Shown one piece after another: positions 19,317 through 29,224 of a stretch of 64,000 bases of DNA. Source of the DNA: Deltaproteobacteria bacterium. Its GTDB lineage: Bacteria > Desulfobacterota > GWC2-55-46 > JAJCZF01. The position numbers were made by a program, and so were the translations under genes. Location: assembly GCA_029262535.1 (NCBI GenBank), contig JAJCZF010000040.1, positions 18,686-82,685 on the forward strand. The letters are read 5' to 3'. The notes below the pieces were generated by a model. That model saw nothing but the letters and a program-made list of their open reading frames with translations. It was not told the origin of the DNA and did not search any database. The number at the start of each line of letters is the position of its first letter. The stretch's first letter is position 1.

Positions 19317-20621
19317 ATGAAATTATTACTCGTCCTTCCCCGTAACGACCGCGGTTACTGGGGCAAGGTGTCAAAGTCCGGCAAGGCCGGTTTCGTTCGC
19401 CTCTCCTTACCGACCGTTGCGGCGCTTACGCCCGACCACTGGGAGGTGGAGATACACGATTCGCGGGCCCATCCCGTGGACTACGGAAGCGACGCCGATC
19501 TTATCGGCATCACAGGTTTTACTGCCGAGATACCCAGCGCCTATGAGATCGCCGACGGCTTTCGCAAGCGCGGCAAGACAGTCGTTATGGGTGGAGTGCA
19601 TGTTTCAGCCCTTCCAGACGAGGCGCTAGAACACTGTGACTCGGTCGTTATAGGCGAGGCCGAGGCTGTATGGGCGCAACTATTAAAGGATGTCGAAGAG
19701 GGTTGCCTGAAGGAAAAATATCAGGCGAAATCCCTATGCAGTATGGATAACTGGCCTATGCCGCGCCGCGACCTTCTGGACCGCAAGATGTACGTGAGCG
19801 GTTTTAATACGATCCAGGCCACTCGCGGCTGTCCCTTCGACTGCGACTACTGCGCCGTTACTTCGTTTTTCGGTAACGAGTTCCGCGTTCGTCCTGTCGA
19901 AGATGTTATTGAAGAGATAAAGACTTTAGACACCAAAGACTTTTTCTTTATGGACGATAATATAATAGGCCGCCCAAAGTACGCCAAAAAACTATTTAAG
20001 GCCCTGATTCCCTTAAAACGCACCTGGGGCTCACAGGCCTCTATTAATATCGCCAAGGACCCGGAGCTGATGGAACTATATGCAAAGAGCGGCGGCAGAT
20101 ATGCATTCATAGGGCTTGAGTCGCTCTCGCAAAAGAATCTTGAAAAGATGAGCAAGGGCTGGAACTCGGCAAAGGAATATAAGGACGCCATCAAGAAGAT
20201 ACATAAGGCCGGCATAAATATCGTAGGAAGCTTCGTCTTTGGACTCGACGAGGACGACCCGTCGGTCTTTCAGACGACCTTTGATTTTATTATGGAGACC
20301 AATATGGACTCGGCCCAGTTCCATATACTTACGCCGCTGCCCGGAACGGTCACCTACCGCGAATTTAAAGAAGGCGGGCGCATTACAGACTTCGACTGGT
20401 CCAAATACCATACGGCGGAGGTTGTTATTACGCCAAAAGGAATGACCGCGCAGGAGCTTCAGGACGGCTATTTCTGGATCTTCCGCGAGACCTATAAGAT
20501 GTCAAATATCCTAAAGCGCACCTTCCGCTCTCTATCTGGCATAGGTTATCGTTTTGCCGTAAATTTCTCATATAGAAAAAAGGCATTAAGGATGCCCGAT
20601 AGTCCAAACCCCTTTAAGTAG
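19317..20621 (+). CDS. B12-binding-domain radical SAM protein
   Basis: 434 aa; cobalamin-like N-terminus (LIGITGFTAE, GGVHVSALPDEAL), radical SAM motif TRGCPFDCDYCAVT. Confidence 0.92.
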   Translation: MKLLLVLPRNDRGYWGKVSKSGKAGFVRLSLPTVAALTPDHWEVEIHDSRAHPVDYGSDADLIGITGFTAEIPSAYEIADGFRKRGKTVVMGGVHVSALPDEALEHCDSVVIGEAEAVWAQLLKDVEEGCLKEKYQAKSLCSMDNWPMPRRDLLDRKMYVSGFNTIQATRGCPFDCDYCAVTSFFGNEFRVRPVEDVIEEIKTLDTKDFFFMDDNIIGRPKYAKKLFKALIPLKRTWGSQASINIAKDPELMELYAKSGGRYAFIGLESLSQKNLEKMSKGWNSAKEYKDAIKKIHKAGINIVGSFVFGLDEDDPSVFQTTFDFIMETNMDSAQFHILTPLPGTVTYREFKEGGRITDFDWSKYHTAEVVITPKGMTAQELQDGYFWIFRETYKMSNILKRTFRSLSGIGYRFAVNFSYRKKALRMPDSPNPFK

Positions 20622-20668
20622 CCGCAGAGTCTGCGTGGGCGATCTTACGGTACGCTCAGGCTGCCCCG

Positions 20669-21805
20669 TTAATCAATGCCCGGCATTGTAATCTTTCGTC
20701 CCGGATCGAGTTCCTTGAGGTAGGGGAATATGTGGTCTCCGAATAAGTAGGCCTTATAGGTGCTTGCTCCGTGATTGGCCGCATGCACGTTATCCAGAAA
20801 CTCGTGAGCCTTGAGACGGTATTGCCTCTCGCTTGGGATGAAACGTGCATTTTCATAGTTCTTTGCCAGTGCTGAGAGCCGCTTCTTTACGTGCCTCTCT
20901 ACGCGGTTCCAGTTAGGCATTTGAGAACGCGGGTTTATGGAACCCTCTACGATCAGTACCTTTACGCCGCGCTCGGCGCAGAGCTTTACAAAATCCTCGA
21001 CAAATATCATATTGAAATCGACTATCCTCTCTTCGAACGGGCCGACCTTGGGCGCTCTGCGCTTTGAGTTGAGTTGGTGCATGGGAGAGGCAATCCTTGC
21101 CGCTTCCCCTCCGAGGGCCTTTCCGACAATGCCCTTAAATACGAATGAGTACTTAAACTCCGGCAGCAGCTCTCCTATAGAGAGAAGTCTTACGCTCTTT
21201 TCGAGCCTTCCCGAGACCGGGTCAAGCTTGGACTTCCTCGCGAATTCAAAGAGGAAGGAGCCTTGAGCAGGGGTGAGTTCATAGACATTATGCGGTACGC
21301 TGCCAAGGTCGAACTGAGAGAGATATATCATTATCGTCGTAGGTTTGCGCGCCAGCGCATAGTCGCTAAAGAGCATGAAATCGGCCGGTTTAAAGCCGTT
21401 TATTATCAGAAAATTGACGGTAATATTGAATTTCGTATAGTCCATATTATTAAAGATGGCGTTGATCTGACTAGAGCCCATCATCAAAATATCGAGAGGC
21501 GGCGCCTTGAATTCTCTTTGCAGTTCCTTTGTTTGGACATTGATAAGGCTTATCTGGCGATGCCCTACTAATTCCGCGTCCGTATAAGAGTTGTAAAAAT
21601 CCCAGGCAAGGGGGTTGCCTAAGATAAGCATCCTGATAAGGTAGAGAAAATAGAGCGCGAATAGAGCCTTTCGAACGAGCGGCCTCAAACGGCCCCTTAT
21701 ATAAATAAAGAAAGCGCCGCTTAAAACCATCAAGGCGAGCGTAAGCACGAACCTGGTCCAGTAGACCGACTCCATACCTAAAATATTTGCAAAAGTCTCC
21801 AGCAA
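20669..21805 (-). CDS. SGNH/AlgX-like hypothetical protein paired with MBOAT acyltransferase
   Basis: 378 aa; N-terminal TM, ILMMGSSQIN block, adjacent downstream of an MBOAT gene on the same strand. Confidence 0.6.
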   Translation of the reverse strand: MLETFANILGMESVYWTRFVLTLALMVLSGAFFIYIRGRLRPLVRKALFALYFLYLIRMLILGNPLAWDFYNSYTDAELVGHRQISLINVQTKELQREFKAPPLDILMMGSSQINAIFNNMDYTKFNITVNFLIINGFKPADFMLFSDYALARKPTTIMIYLSQFDLGSVPHNVYELTPAQGSFLFEFARKSKLDPVSGRLEKSVRLLSIGELLPEFKYSFVFKGIVGKALGGEAARIASPMHQLNSKRRAPKVGPFEERIVDFNMIFVEDFVKLCAERGVKVLIVEGSINPRSQMPNWNRVERHVKKRLSALAKNYENARFIPSERQYRLKAHEFLDNVHAANHGASTYKAYLFGDHIFPYLKELDPGRKITMPGID

Positions 21806-21816
21806 ACGAAAAACTC

Positions 21817-23271
21817 CTAGAACTGAAAGTATATAAACTGCTTAACGCCGAACTCGCCGAATAAGAGTATTGAAAATAGCACCAACATATAAAGAGGCCA
21901 CCTGAGCCACGAGGGCAAGTGAAGCGGCGCATACATATCCTTCTTATATAATTTATAAAGCTGCACGATCAGAAGCAGGGCCGTATAAAAAATTATCTGC
22001 TTCAGGTAGTACGAATAGGGAACTGTGGGCGCATGTGATAGAAAAGAGCTAAAGAGCGCCCTTGTCATATTGGTAAAGCCCGAGAGGCCGTCGGCCCTGA
22101 AGATCAGCCATCCAAAGCATGTTATATGGAACATGAAGATAATTTTAAGAAAGAGCCAGAGCGCGCCCGGCGCGCCTTGTGGGTTAAAACGCGAGAGCGC
22201 CGGCTCTATAATCCTGTGGACCGAGAGTATAATCCCGTGAAAAAGCCCCCATATGACAAATGTCCACGAGGCCCCGTGCCAGAGGCCGCCAAGCAGCATC
22301 GTTATCATCAGGTTACGATAGAGCCCGGCGTTACCCGAACGGTTGCCTCCAAGAGATATATATAGATAGTCCCTAAGCCAGGTGGAGAGACTAATATGCC
22401 AGTTACGCCAAAACTCCCTGGGATTGGTGACAAAGTAGGGAAAGCGGAAGTTTATCATCAACTCAAAACCCATGAGCTTTGACAGGCCGCGCGCGATATC
22501 TGAATATCCTGAAAAGTCGCCATAGATCTGAAAGGCGAAGGCGTAAGAAGCCATAAGCACCTCCGCGCCGGTAAAACCGGTATTATCTCCAAAGATTGAA
22601 TCGACGATCATTGCAAGATTATCGGCGATAAATATCTTCTTAAAGAGCCCCCATAGTATCAACCATAAACCCTCGTAAAACTGCTTGTCCGATATCGTTC
22701 TGGCTTTGGATATCTGCGGCAAGAGCCTTCGGGCTCTCTCGATAGGCCCGGCCACGAGCTGCGGGAAGAAGGCCACATATAACGAGAAATCAAGAAAGTC
22801 GCGTGTCGGCTTTAGTTGTTTCCTATAGATGTCGATACTATAACTGAGTGTTTGGAAGGTATAAAAAGAGATGCCGACCGGCAAGACGATATTGAGCGTT
22901 ACATAATCGAGTTCAAGACCAAAAGAGGAGGCAAGAGAGGATAAAGAGCCGGAAAAGAAGTTAAAGTACTTAAAAAAGCCGAGTATCGATAGATTTACTA
23001 TTATACTTATGGCCAGAAAGCGCTTTTGTCTGGTCACGTTACCGGGGCCGCCGGAGCTGCCGGAACTCTGGGCCTTTTCTATGGCGAGGCCGCAAAAGTA
23101 GTCTACTACTGTCGATAGCCATATGAGGCCGAGGAAGCGCCAGTCCCAAAAGCCGTAAAATATATAACTCGCAACGAGCAACATACGGTTTTGGACTTTA
23201 TGTCTCAACGTCCGGTAAAGGGCGTATACAAGGACGAAGAAGATTAAGAATTCTAGAGAGTTAAATGCCAA
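21817..23271 (-). CDS. MBOAT family O-acyltransferase (AlgI/DltB-like)
   Basis: 484 aa; SFYTFQTLSYSIDIYR, FPYFVTNPREFWRNWHISLSTWLRDYLYI, GLWHGASWTFVIWGLFHG. Confidence 0.95.
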   Translation of the reverse strand: MAFNSLEFLIFFVLVYALYRTLRHKVQNRMLLVASYIFYGFWDWRFLGLIWLSTVVDYFCGLAIEKAQSSGSSGGPGNVTRQKRFLAISIIVNLSILGFFKYFNFFSGSLSSLASSFGLELDYVTLNIVLPVGISFYTFQTLSYSIDIYRKQLKPTRDFLDFSLYVAFFPQLVAGPIERARRLLPQISKARTISDKQFYEGLWLILWGLFKKIFIADNLAMIVDSIFGDNTGFTGAEVLMASYAFAFQIYGDFSGYSDIARGLSKLMGFELMINFRFPYFVTNPREFWRNWHISLSTWLRDYLYISLGGNRSGNAGLYRNLMITMLLGGLWHGASWTFVIWGLFHGIILSVHRIIEPALSRFNPQGAPGALWLFLKIIFMFHITCFGWLIFRADGLSGFTNMTRALFSSFLSHAPTVPYSYYLKQIIFYTALLLIVQLYKLYKKDMYAPLHLPSWLRWPLYMLVLFSILLFGEFGVKQFIYFQF

Positions 23272-23420
23272 AAAGGGCTCCGGTTTCTTAAAAAGATTTA
23301 TCTTTAATCATATACGAATTTACCTCTTATTTGAATCAAAAAGAGAACAAATCTTACTTTCGAGCTATTAAAAGCAGGCTCTCTGTAATATAATGACTGA
23401 AATCTTCTCTAAACCGTTTT

Positions 23421-24557
23421 ATGAGTACTCAAGAAAGGCAAGCCCTTAAGATGCAGCCCATAACGGCCCCCGGTGGTATAAAATCGGTAGTCCTCTCTAT
23501 TAAAGGCGACGCGGCGCTAAAGCTCACGCCGGGAGATACGGTCAAGGGAGAGGTCGTTCGCGCCGGAGGCGGAGGCGAGGGGGCAAGCTCAAAGGTCGCC
23601 ATACGCATCATGGGCAAGCTCGTTGAAGCGCACTCTGAAGTACCTCTAAAAGAAGGCGCGCAGGTACGCCTGACGGTAGAAGAATCTAAGGCCGGCAAAG
23701 GCTCTGATATACGTCTACGCCTGATTCAAGACCCGCAGGCCGAGCTTAAGACCGTGCTGAAAGGGGCTATGAAGGCCCTTGAAGAGGGGCGCATGACTCA
23801 GGGCGACATGAAGAGTTTTAGCGCCAAACTGGACAAGCTGCCGCAGGCCCTGCTTGACAAACTACCGACACTAGCCGCTATAAAGAAGCTGATGAGCTCG
23901 TTTGAAGGGCTTACGGGTAAGGAGTTAAAAAAGGCGCTCAAGGGTTCGGGCCTATTCATGGAGGCCAAGCTCAAGGGTCTTTTGCAAAGAGGCGGCGGCG
24001 CAGGTCTAAAGGGCGCGCTGAACGCACTATTAAAGGGAGACCTCAAAGGAGCGCTCTTACAGCTAAAAGCCGAGCTTCAAGGCGATAAGATACTCGAAGA
24101 GCTTGCAAAGACGGGTCTGAAAGCAAAGGATCTGGAATCAGAGGTCGATAAACTGCTTCGCACCATAGAGTATCACCAGCTAAAGAGCAAGCTTACGGAG
24201 ACACTCGACTTCTATATCCCGATATTTTGGAAGTCGCTCAAGGACGGCTCGCTCGTTATAAGAGAGGGCGAGGCAGACAAGGACGGCAAGAAATCGTGCC
24301 TCTGCACGGTAAAGCTCGATCTCGAAGGCACGGGCAAGGTCGAGACCTCGGTCCTGCTCGAACGAGGCTCTCTTCATGTCTCAATAAGGGCTGAGAACCC
24401 GCACTTCGTCACCCTGATCGAAGAAGAAAGCGAGACCCTAAAAGAGCGTTTTGTAGAGATAGGGCTGCGCCTGGCCTCGATAAACGCCTCTGTCGAAGAG
24501 GATCTGCCCTTTAAGAGCGACGAAGGCACGGAACACGGACTGAATATAACTGCGTGA
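23421..24557 (+). CDS. FliK C-terminal-domain-like (flagellar hook-length control) protein
   Basis: 378 aa; low-complexity N-terminus and C-terminal FYIPIFWKSLKDGSLVIRE...VKLDLEGTGKVETSVLLERGSLHVSIRAEN, with an FlhB-like gene immediately downstream. Confidence 0.7.
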   Translation: MSTQERQALKMQPITAPGGIKSVVLSIKGDAALKLTPGDTVKGEVVRAGGGGEGASSKVAIRIMGKLVEAHSEVPLKEGAQVRLTVEESKAGKGSDIRLRLIQDPQAELKTVLKGAMKALEEGRMTQGDMKSFSAKLDKLPQALLDKLPTLAAIKKLMSSFEGLTGKELKKALKGSGLFMEAKLKGLLQRGGGAGLKGALNALLKGDLKGALLQLKAELQGDKILEELAKTGLKAKDLESEVDKLLRTIEYHQLKSKLTETLDFYIPIFWKSLKDGSLVIREGEADKDGKKSCLCTVKLDLEGTGKVETSVLLERGSLHVSIRAENPHFVTLIEEESETLKERFVEIGLRLASINASVEEDLPFKSDEGTEHGLNITA

Positions 24558-24560
24558 TAT

Positions 24561-24824
24561 ATGAAAAATAAACAGAAAAAGGCCGCGGCCATCAAGTACG
24601 AGCAGGGCAAGAGCAACGCCCCGCGTATGGTCGCCAAGGGGCGCGGCCTCATGGCCGACAAGATAGTCGAGCTCGCGAAAGAGTTTAATATCCCAATTAA
24701 AGAGGATAAAGAGCTTGTAGAGATGCTCTCCGCCCTGGAGCTGAACGATGAGATTCCGCCGGAGTTATACAAGGCCGTAGCCGAAATACTGGCCTTCATA
24801 TACAGGCTCCATAATAAAAAGTAG
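24561..24824 (+). CDS. FlhB-like protein (EscU/YscU/HrcU C-terminal-domain homolog)
   Basis: 87 aa; AAAIKYEQGKSNAPRMVAKGRGLMADKIVELAKEFNIPIKEDKELVEMLSALELNDEIPPELYKAVAEILAFIY. Confidence 0.9.
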   Translation: MKNKQKKAAAIKYEQGKSNAPRMVAKGRGLMADKIVELAKEFNIPIKEDKELVEMLSALELNDEIPPELYKAVAEILAFIYRLHNKK

Positions 24825-25011
24825 AAAAAACTTCTTTTTCTCCAAAGATCATATTTTACCTTCAAAATTCACTCTAACTACCTGTTCTTATTTCTTAAGA
24901 GCCACGCTCTATTTTTGCGATTTCTCTCCTTTGCAATTCCTTTTATATCCAATTTATAAAAGAATTTTCAAAAACGCTAAAGTTATAAAGAAATGGGCCG
25001 ATAAAACATCC

Positions 25012-26070
25012 ATGATAATAGATGATGCAAATATCGCCATGAAGGCGAACCGGGTCTATACCGAGCAGCACGAGAAGAGCGAACGTCTCGACGCATGGGT
25101 AGGTGAGCGCGGGCAAGACGAGGCCGTTGCCCCGATCGGGGATAATGTCGATATCAGCTCAGGCGCTTTCGACTCTTATAAGAGATATACCGAACTTACG
25201 CCCTTTGAGATGGCAAACGACGGTATAGCCGCCGGCGACCCGTTATATATCATGAAGCTCTTACTCGAAAAGATCACCGGCATGAAGATCGACGTCAGTG
25301 AGGTCGAGGAGGTAGACGAAGACGATATCGAAGATGTCGAGGGCTCAGAGGTTGCCAAAAAGCTCCATGGCCCGAATGAAGGCGAGGATATACCTGAAAG
25401 CGCGGGATTCGGCATCTCTTATGAGTACCGCGAATCCTACTACGAACGTGAAGTAACAGAGTTTTCCGCAAGCGGAGTGGTAAAGACCGCCGACGGGCAG
25501 GAGATCAGCTTTGATATCAATCTCAAGATGGAGCGCGAGTTCTATAGCGAAGAGAGTTTTTCATTCCGCGCTGGCGACGCGCTCGTAGACCCGCTCGTAA
25601 TCAACTACAGCGGCAACGCGGCCTCGCTCACGAATGTCAAGTTCAAGTTCGATCTCGATAGCGACGGCACAAACGATAATATCTCCCGCATCGCTCCGGG
25701 CAGCGGTATACTTGTATACGACAAGAACGGCGACGGCAAGGTCAATAACGGAACCGAACTATTCGGCCCCAATACGGGCAACGGCTTTGCCGAACTCGCC
25801 GCATATGACCTCGACGGAAACGGCTGGATCGACGAACGCGATGATATCTTTTCGAAATTACAGATATGGGAACCCGATATCTTTGGAAAGGATTACCTAA
25901 AAAGCCTTCAAGAGATATCGGTCGGCGCCATATACCTTAACTCTAAGAGAACCGACTTCGATATGAAGAACGCGCAAAACGGACTTGACGGCCAAATTGC
26001 CCGCACAGGCATCTACTTAACCGAAGACGGAAAGGTAAATACCATACAACAACTAAACCTAGCCGTCTAA
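25012..26070 (+). CDS. EF-hand/dockerin-like calcium-binding hypothetical protein
   Basis: DLDSDGTNDNI, YDKNGDGKVNNGTELFG, YDLDGNGWIDERDDIF; start taken as MIIDDANIAMKANR. ORF open from 24931. Confidence 0.75.
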   Translation: MIIDDANIAMKANRVYTEQHEKSERLDAWVGERGQDEAVAPIGDNVDISSGAFDSYKRYTELTPFEMANDGIAAGDPLYIMKLLLEKITGMKIDVSEVEEVDEDDIEDVEGSEVAKKLHGPNEGEDIPESAGFGISYEYRESYYEREVTEFSASGVVKTADGQEISFDINLKMEREFYSEESFSFRAGDALVDPLVINYSGNAASLTNVKFKFDLDSDGTNDNISRIAPGSGILVYDKNGDGKVNNGTELFGPNTGNGFAELAAYDLDGNGWIDERDDIFSKLQIWEPDIFGKDYLKSLQEISVGAIYLNSKRTDFDMKNAQNGLDGQIARTGIYLTEDGKVNTIQQLNLAV

Positions 26071-26138
26071 CCGTCGGGCCGGGCCCGGGGCCTATTTCGC
26101 GCAGTAAGTTTGTTGTAGCTGATAATATGTCGTTCGCG
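26071..26138 (+). repeat. Same family (type B) right after the 26070 stop
   Basis: GGGCCGGGCCCGGGG + CCTATTTCGCGCAGTAAGTTTGTTGTAGCTGATAATATGTCGTTCGCG. Confidence 0.85.
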
Positions 26139-26172
26139 TTGATAGTTATTTGACCCTTTTATTTCGCTCCAC

Positions 26173-26237
26173 CGCACCAGGTGCGAGGCCTATTTTGCGG
26201 ATAAAACTTTGTGGTCGTTGATAGTATGTCGTACGCG
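26173..26237 (+). repeat. Same family (type B)
   Basis: CGCACCAGGTGCG + AGGCCTATTTTGCGGATAAAACTTTGTGGTCGTTGATAGTATGTCGTACGCG. Confidence 0.82.
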
Positions 26238-26329
26238 TCGGAAGTTTATTTAGATAACATCTAATAATGCAGGTTGGAAAGAGCGCTAAAACGCGTATGT
26301 AAAACCATCACGCTTTAAAAAATGTTCTT

Positions 26330-26355
26330 TGCGAAATAAAACCACACCTGTGTGG
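26330..26355 (-). repeat. Type A palindrome and start of body (minus strand)
   Basis: Reverse strand: CCACACAGGTGTGG + TTTTATTTCGC. Confidence 0.75.
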
Positions 26356-26372
26356 ATAGATAAGAAGGTTTT

Positions 26373-27311
26373 ATGGAAATAAACGGTCTACAACCGAATC
26401 TATTTAATGCACAACCCTTTGCGCAGAACCCTAACGCCAACGGTCTGCACGAGCAGGATAGTTCCGCTAAAAAGGCCGATCCGGCGCGCCGTGTAAATGG
26501 CGTAAACAAAGGTTCGGAGACGACAAAAGGGGCCGGAGGCGATAAGGTCAGCCTGTCCGGTGAGGCTATTAAGGCCGGTCAAGCAGGGGCCGGGAAGTCT
26601 AAAGAGACCGATCCGAGCGAAAAGAGGCAGACCGAGGCCCAGGTAGCCAAGCTCAAGGCACGCGAGCAAGAGGTCATCGCGCACGAGGCGGCACACAGCG
26701 CGGCAGGCGGACAGTACGCCGGTTCCGCCTCATATTCTTATACGACCGGCCCCGACGGTAAGCAGTATATCTCCGGAGGCGAGGTCTCGATAAGAACGCC
26801 GTCGGGTAGCACACCCGAAGAGACCGCCCGCATAGCGCGTCAGGTGAGGGCGGCGGCCCTTGCCCCGGCAAAACCCTCGGCGCAGGATATGTCGGTCGCG
26901 GCCAGCGCCTCTCAAAGAGAGGCCGCGGCGCAACGAGAGATAGCCTCAGCCAAGAGCGAAGAGGCTTTAGGCGGCGATAAAGAAGTTACGGCTAGCGAGG
27001 TAGGACAAAAAGGCCCGCTACCTGATAACACGACCAACGGTGCGGAAAAGACCATTGGAATAAACGGGTCTACAATCGGTTTAGCCGGAAATGAGAACAG
27101 AGAGCTACCTCCCATAGGTGGCAAAAAGGACGATGCCCAGACCGCCCAGATAGGCGGCCTGGGTAAGTCTGACCGCAATCACGCCGTTGATATCTTTAAA
27201 GAGGCCGCTGGAGTTGGAAACGAAGATTCAAGGCCCTCACTAGGCGGCGGCCCCGATGCAGGTACAAAGGGCGCGTCTGATCTCATAAAATCAATCTCAC
27301 TCTTCGCCTAA
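26373..27311 (+). CDS. SprA-family putative metalloprotease
   Basis: 312 aa; AREQEVIAHEAAHSAAGGQYAGSASYSYTTGPDGKQYISGGEVSIRTPSGSTPEETARIARQVRAAALAPAKPSAQDMSVAASAS. Confidence 0.85.
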   Translation: MEINGLQPNLFNAQPFAQNPNANGLHEQDSSAKKADPARRVNGVNKGSETTKGAGGDKVSLSGEAIKAGQAGAGKSKETDPSEKRQTEAQVAKLKAREQEVIAHEAAHSAAGGQYAGSASYSYTTGPDGKQYISGGEVSIRTPSGSTPEETARIARQVRAAALAPAKPSAQDMSVAASASQREAAAQREIASAKSEEALGGDKEVTASEVGQKGPLPDNTTNGAEKTIGINGSTIGLAGNENRELPPIGGKKDDAQTAQIGGLGKSDRNHAVDIFKEAAGVGNEDSRPSLGGGPDAGTKGASDLIKSISLFA

Positions 27312-27376
27312 GCGCATAGGATGCGCAGCCAATTTCGCGGATAAAGTTTTTAAGGGGCTGACAGTTTTAGTCCGCG
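27312..27376 (+). repeat. Same family (type B) right after the 27311 stop
   Basis: GCGCATAGGATGCGC + AGCCAATTTCGCGGATAAAGTTTTTAAGGGGCTGACAGTTTTAGTCCGCG. Confidence 0.9.
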
Positions 27377-27467
27377 AAAGAAGATTTTCATGCCGCTTCA
27401 CGGAGTTCCTCGCTCTTCTTAAAGATGAATTGCAGATTTGACTTAGCACCGTCAAGGGTGTAACCTT

Positions 27468-27498
27468 ACCGTATGGTTTTAGACCATACGGTTTTTTT
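27468..27498 (+). terminator. Rho-independent terminator
   Basis: ACCGTATGGT-loop-ACCATACGGT followed by a T run. Confidence 0.85.
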
Positions 27499-27541
27499 AT
27501 TTGCTCTCTAATAAAAGGCTAACCCTTCAGAGGTAAAGATT

Positions 27542-28414
27542 ATGTCCAAAAATACCCGCCCGCTATCGGCAGTTCTTTTAGTCCACTGCGCCGACCGAAA
27601 GGGGCTGGTGGCCTTGATTACCGATTTCCTCTATAAAAATCAGGGTAATATTCTCTATCTCGATCAACATGTCGATGCAGAGCGCGGTGTCTTCTTCATG
27701 CGTATCGAATGGGAGATGTCCGGTTTCGCCCTACCGCGTAATAGCGTAAAAGCCGTTTTTAAGAGCGAGATTGCGGACCGCCTCGATCTCGACTTCTCGA
27801 TACACTTTACCGACGAACGGCCGGGTATCGCAATCTTTGTCTCAAAACTGCCGCACTGCCTCTACGATCTCTTATCAAGCTCAAGGAGCGGCCACTGGCC
27901 GGCCGAGGTACGGCTCGTCATCAGCAATCACGAAACCCTTCGCCCGGTAGCCGAATCTTTCAATATCCCGTTCCATCATATACCGGTCACAAAAGAGAGC
28001 AAGGCCGAGGCCGAAAAAAAGCAGTTGAAGCTATTAAAAGAGCTCGATATCGAGTTAATAGTGCTCGCCAGATATATGCAGATTGTTTCTCAAGGTTTTA
28101 TATCTAACTATGTGAATAAGATAATAAATATCCACCACTCTTTTCTCCCGGCCTTTCCGGGCGCAAGGCCCTATCACTCGGCCTTTGAACGAGGCGTAAA
28201 GATCATCGGAGCAACCAGCCACTACGTCACCGCCGAGCTCGACGCCGGGCCTATAATCGAACAAGATATAGTACGAGTAACGCATCGAGACTCGGTCTCC
28301 GAGCTGGTCCGAAAGGGCAGGGAACTCGAAAAGACCGTTTTAACCCGCGCTCTTTGGAACCATATCAACCGAAAAGTGCTGGTCTACGACAACCGGACGA
28401 TAGTCTTTGAGTAA
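27542..28414 (+). CDS. purU: Formyltetrahydrofolate deformylase
   Basis: 290 aa; N-terminal ACT-like domain CADRKGLVALITDFLY, LARYMQIVS, INIHHSFLPAFPGARPYHSAFERGVKIIGATSHYV. Confidence 0.96.
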   Translation: MSKNTRPLSAVLLVHCADRKGLVALITDFLYKNQGNILYLDQHVDAERGVFFMRIEWEMSGFALPRNSVKAVFKSEIADRLDLDFSIHFTDERPGIAIFVSKLPHCLYDLLSSSRSGHWPAEVRLVISNHETLRPVAESFNIPFHHIPVTKESKAEAEKKQLKLLKELDIELIVLARYMQIVSQGFISNYVNKIINIHHSFLPAFPGARPYHSAFERGVKIIGATSHYVTAELDAGPIIEQDIVRVTHRDSVSELVRKGRELEKTVLTRALWNHINRKVLVYDNRTIVFE

Positions 28415-28478
28415 GGAGATTATCTCAGCTTTTTTTAAGAAGCCATACTAAGGCCGAGATAATTCCAATACTTTCCCC

Positions 28479-28507
28479 TTGACATCCACGCTCTCGATAA
28501 CTATATT
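28479..28507 (+). promoter_or_regulatory. Putative sigma70 promoter for the histone-like gene
   Basis: TTGACA (28479-28484), 17 nt, TATATT (28502-28507). Confidence 0.6.
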
Positions 28508-28565
28508 ATAAAACTATAAGGACCGATATTGTCTTGTTTTTAAACTCTCAATATGGAGGCTCCAA

Positions 28566-28856
28566 ATGGCTAAGTCTGTTACCGCGATAAAGAATATCCT
28601 CGACAGAGAAGAAAAACTACTCGCTAAGATCGTCGATACGATCACTATCATCGTTCATAAAGAGAGCAAGGCCCGCCTTCGTGAGGCGGCCAAGAATAAG
28701 CGCGCCGATATCCGCGACTATAAGAAGATCCTGAAGCAGGCCGCAAAATGTCCGGCGATAAAGAAACCGGCGGCCCCCGCAGCCAAGGCAGCGCCCAAAA
28801 AGGCGGCTCCGAAGAAGAAGGCCGCACCTAAGAAGGCGGCCAAGGCCAAAAAGTAG
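28566..28856 (+). CDS. Small histone H1-like Lys/Ala/Pro-rich protein
   Basis: 96 aa; C-terminal repeats AAPKKAAPKKKAAPKKAAKAKK. Confidence 0.75.
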   Translation: MAKSVTAIKNILDREEKLLAKIVDTITIIVHKESKARLREAAKNKRADIRDYKKILKQAAKCPAIKKPAAPAAKAAPKKAAPKKKAAPKKAAKAKK

Positions 28857-28894
28857 CTATCCGCCCTTATCTGGCTTCTTTTAATTAATTTCTT

Positions 28895-28948
28895 AAAGAC
28901 GAGATTGCCGCGCTTTGCTCTAAGTAACGCGGCAATCTCGTCTTTTTA
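28895..28948 (+). terminator. Rho-independent terminator
   Basis: Perfect 18-bp stem AAAGACGAGATTGCCGCG / CGCGGCAATCTCGTCTTT with T run. Confidence 0.92.
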
Positions 28949-29020
28949 TAACCTTTGCATCTCTATATTCTCATTATATTCTCATTTCAAAGAAAACCGT
29001 CATTAGGCGCGCACTCCCTG

Positions 29021-29084
29021 CGCGAAGGACATACCTACAGGTCCACAAACCCTCTCCGCGAAATTGGCCCCGCATCCTATGCGG
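29021..29084 (-). repeat. Same family (minus strand)
   Basis: Reverse strand: CCGCATAGGATGCGG + GGCCAATTTCGCGGAGAGGGTTTGTGGACCTGTAGG...TTCGCG. Confidence 0.85.
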
Positions 29085-29224
29085 CGCGATTTAGCTTGAC
29101 ACAACTATTGATATCTATTAAGTTAAGTAGATTATAAAGATACGGGAATTCTTTACTTTGATGAGAGGTCGGAAAAGTACTCGGACCTATCGGTATAAAC
29201 GACAATCTTAAGGAGGATCTTTTT

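Noticed and set aside
20622-20638. CCGCAGAGTCTGCGTGG palindrome after the radical SAM gene as a full repeat copy
   Set aside because: Palindrome abuts the stop codon but the conserved AATTTCGCG body is absent; too weak to count as a family member.
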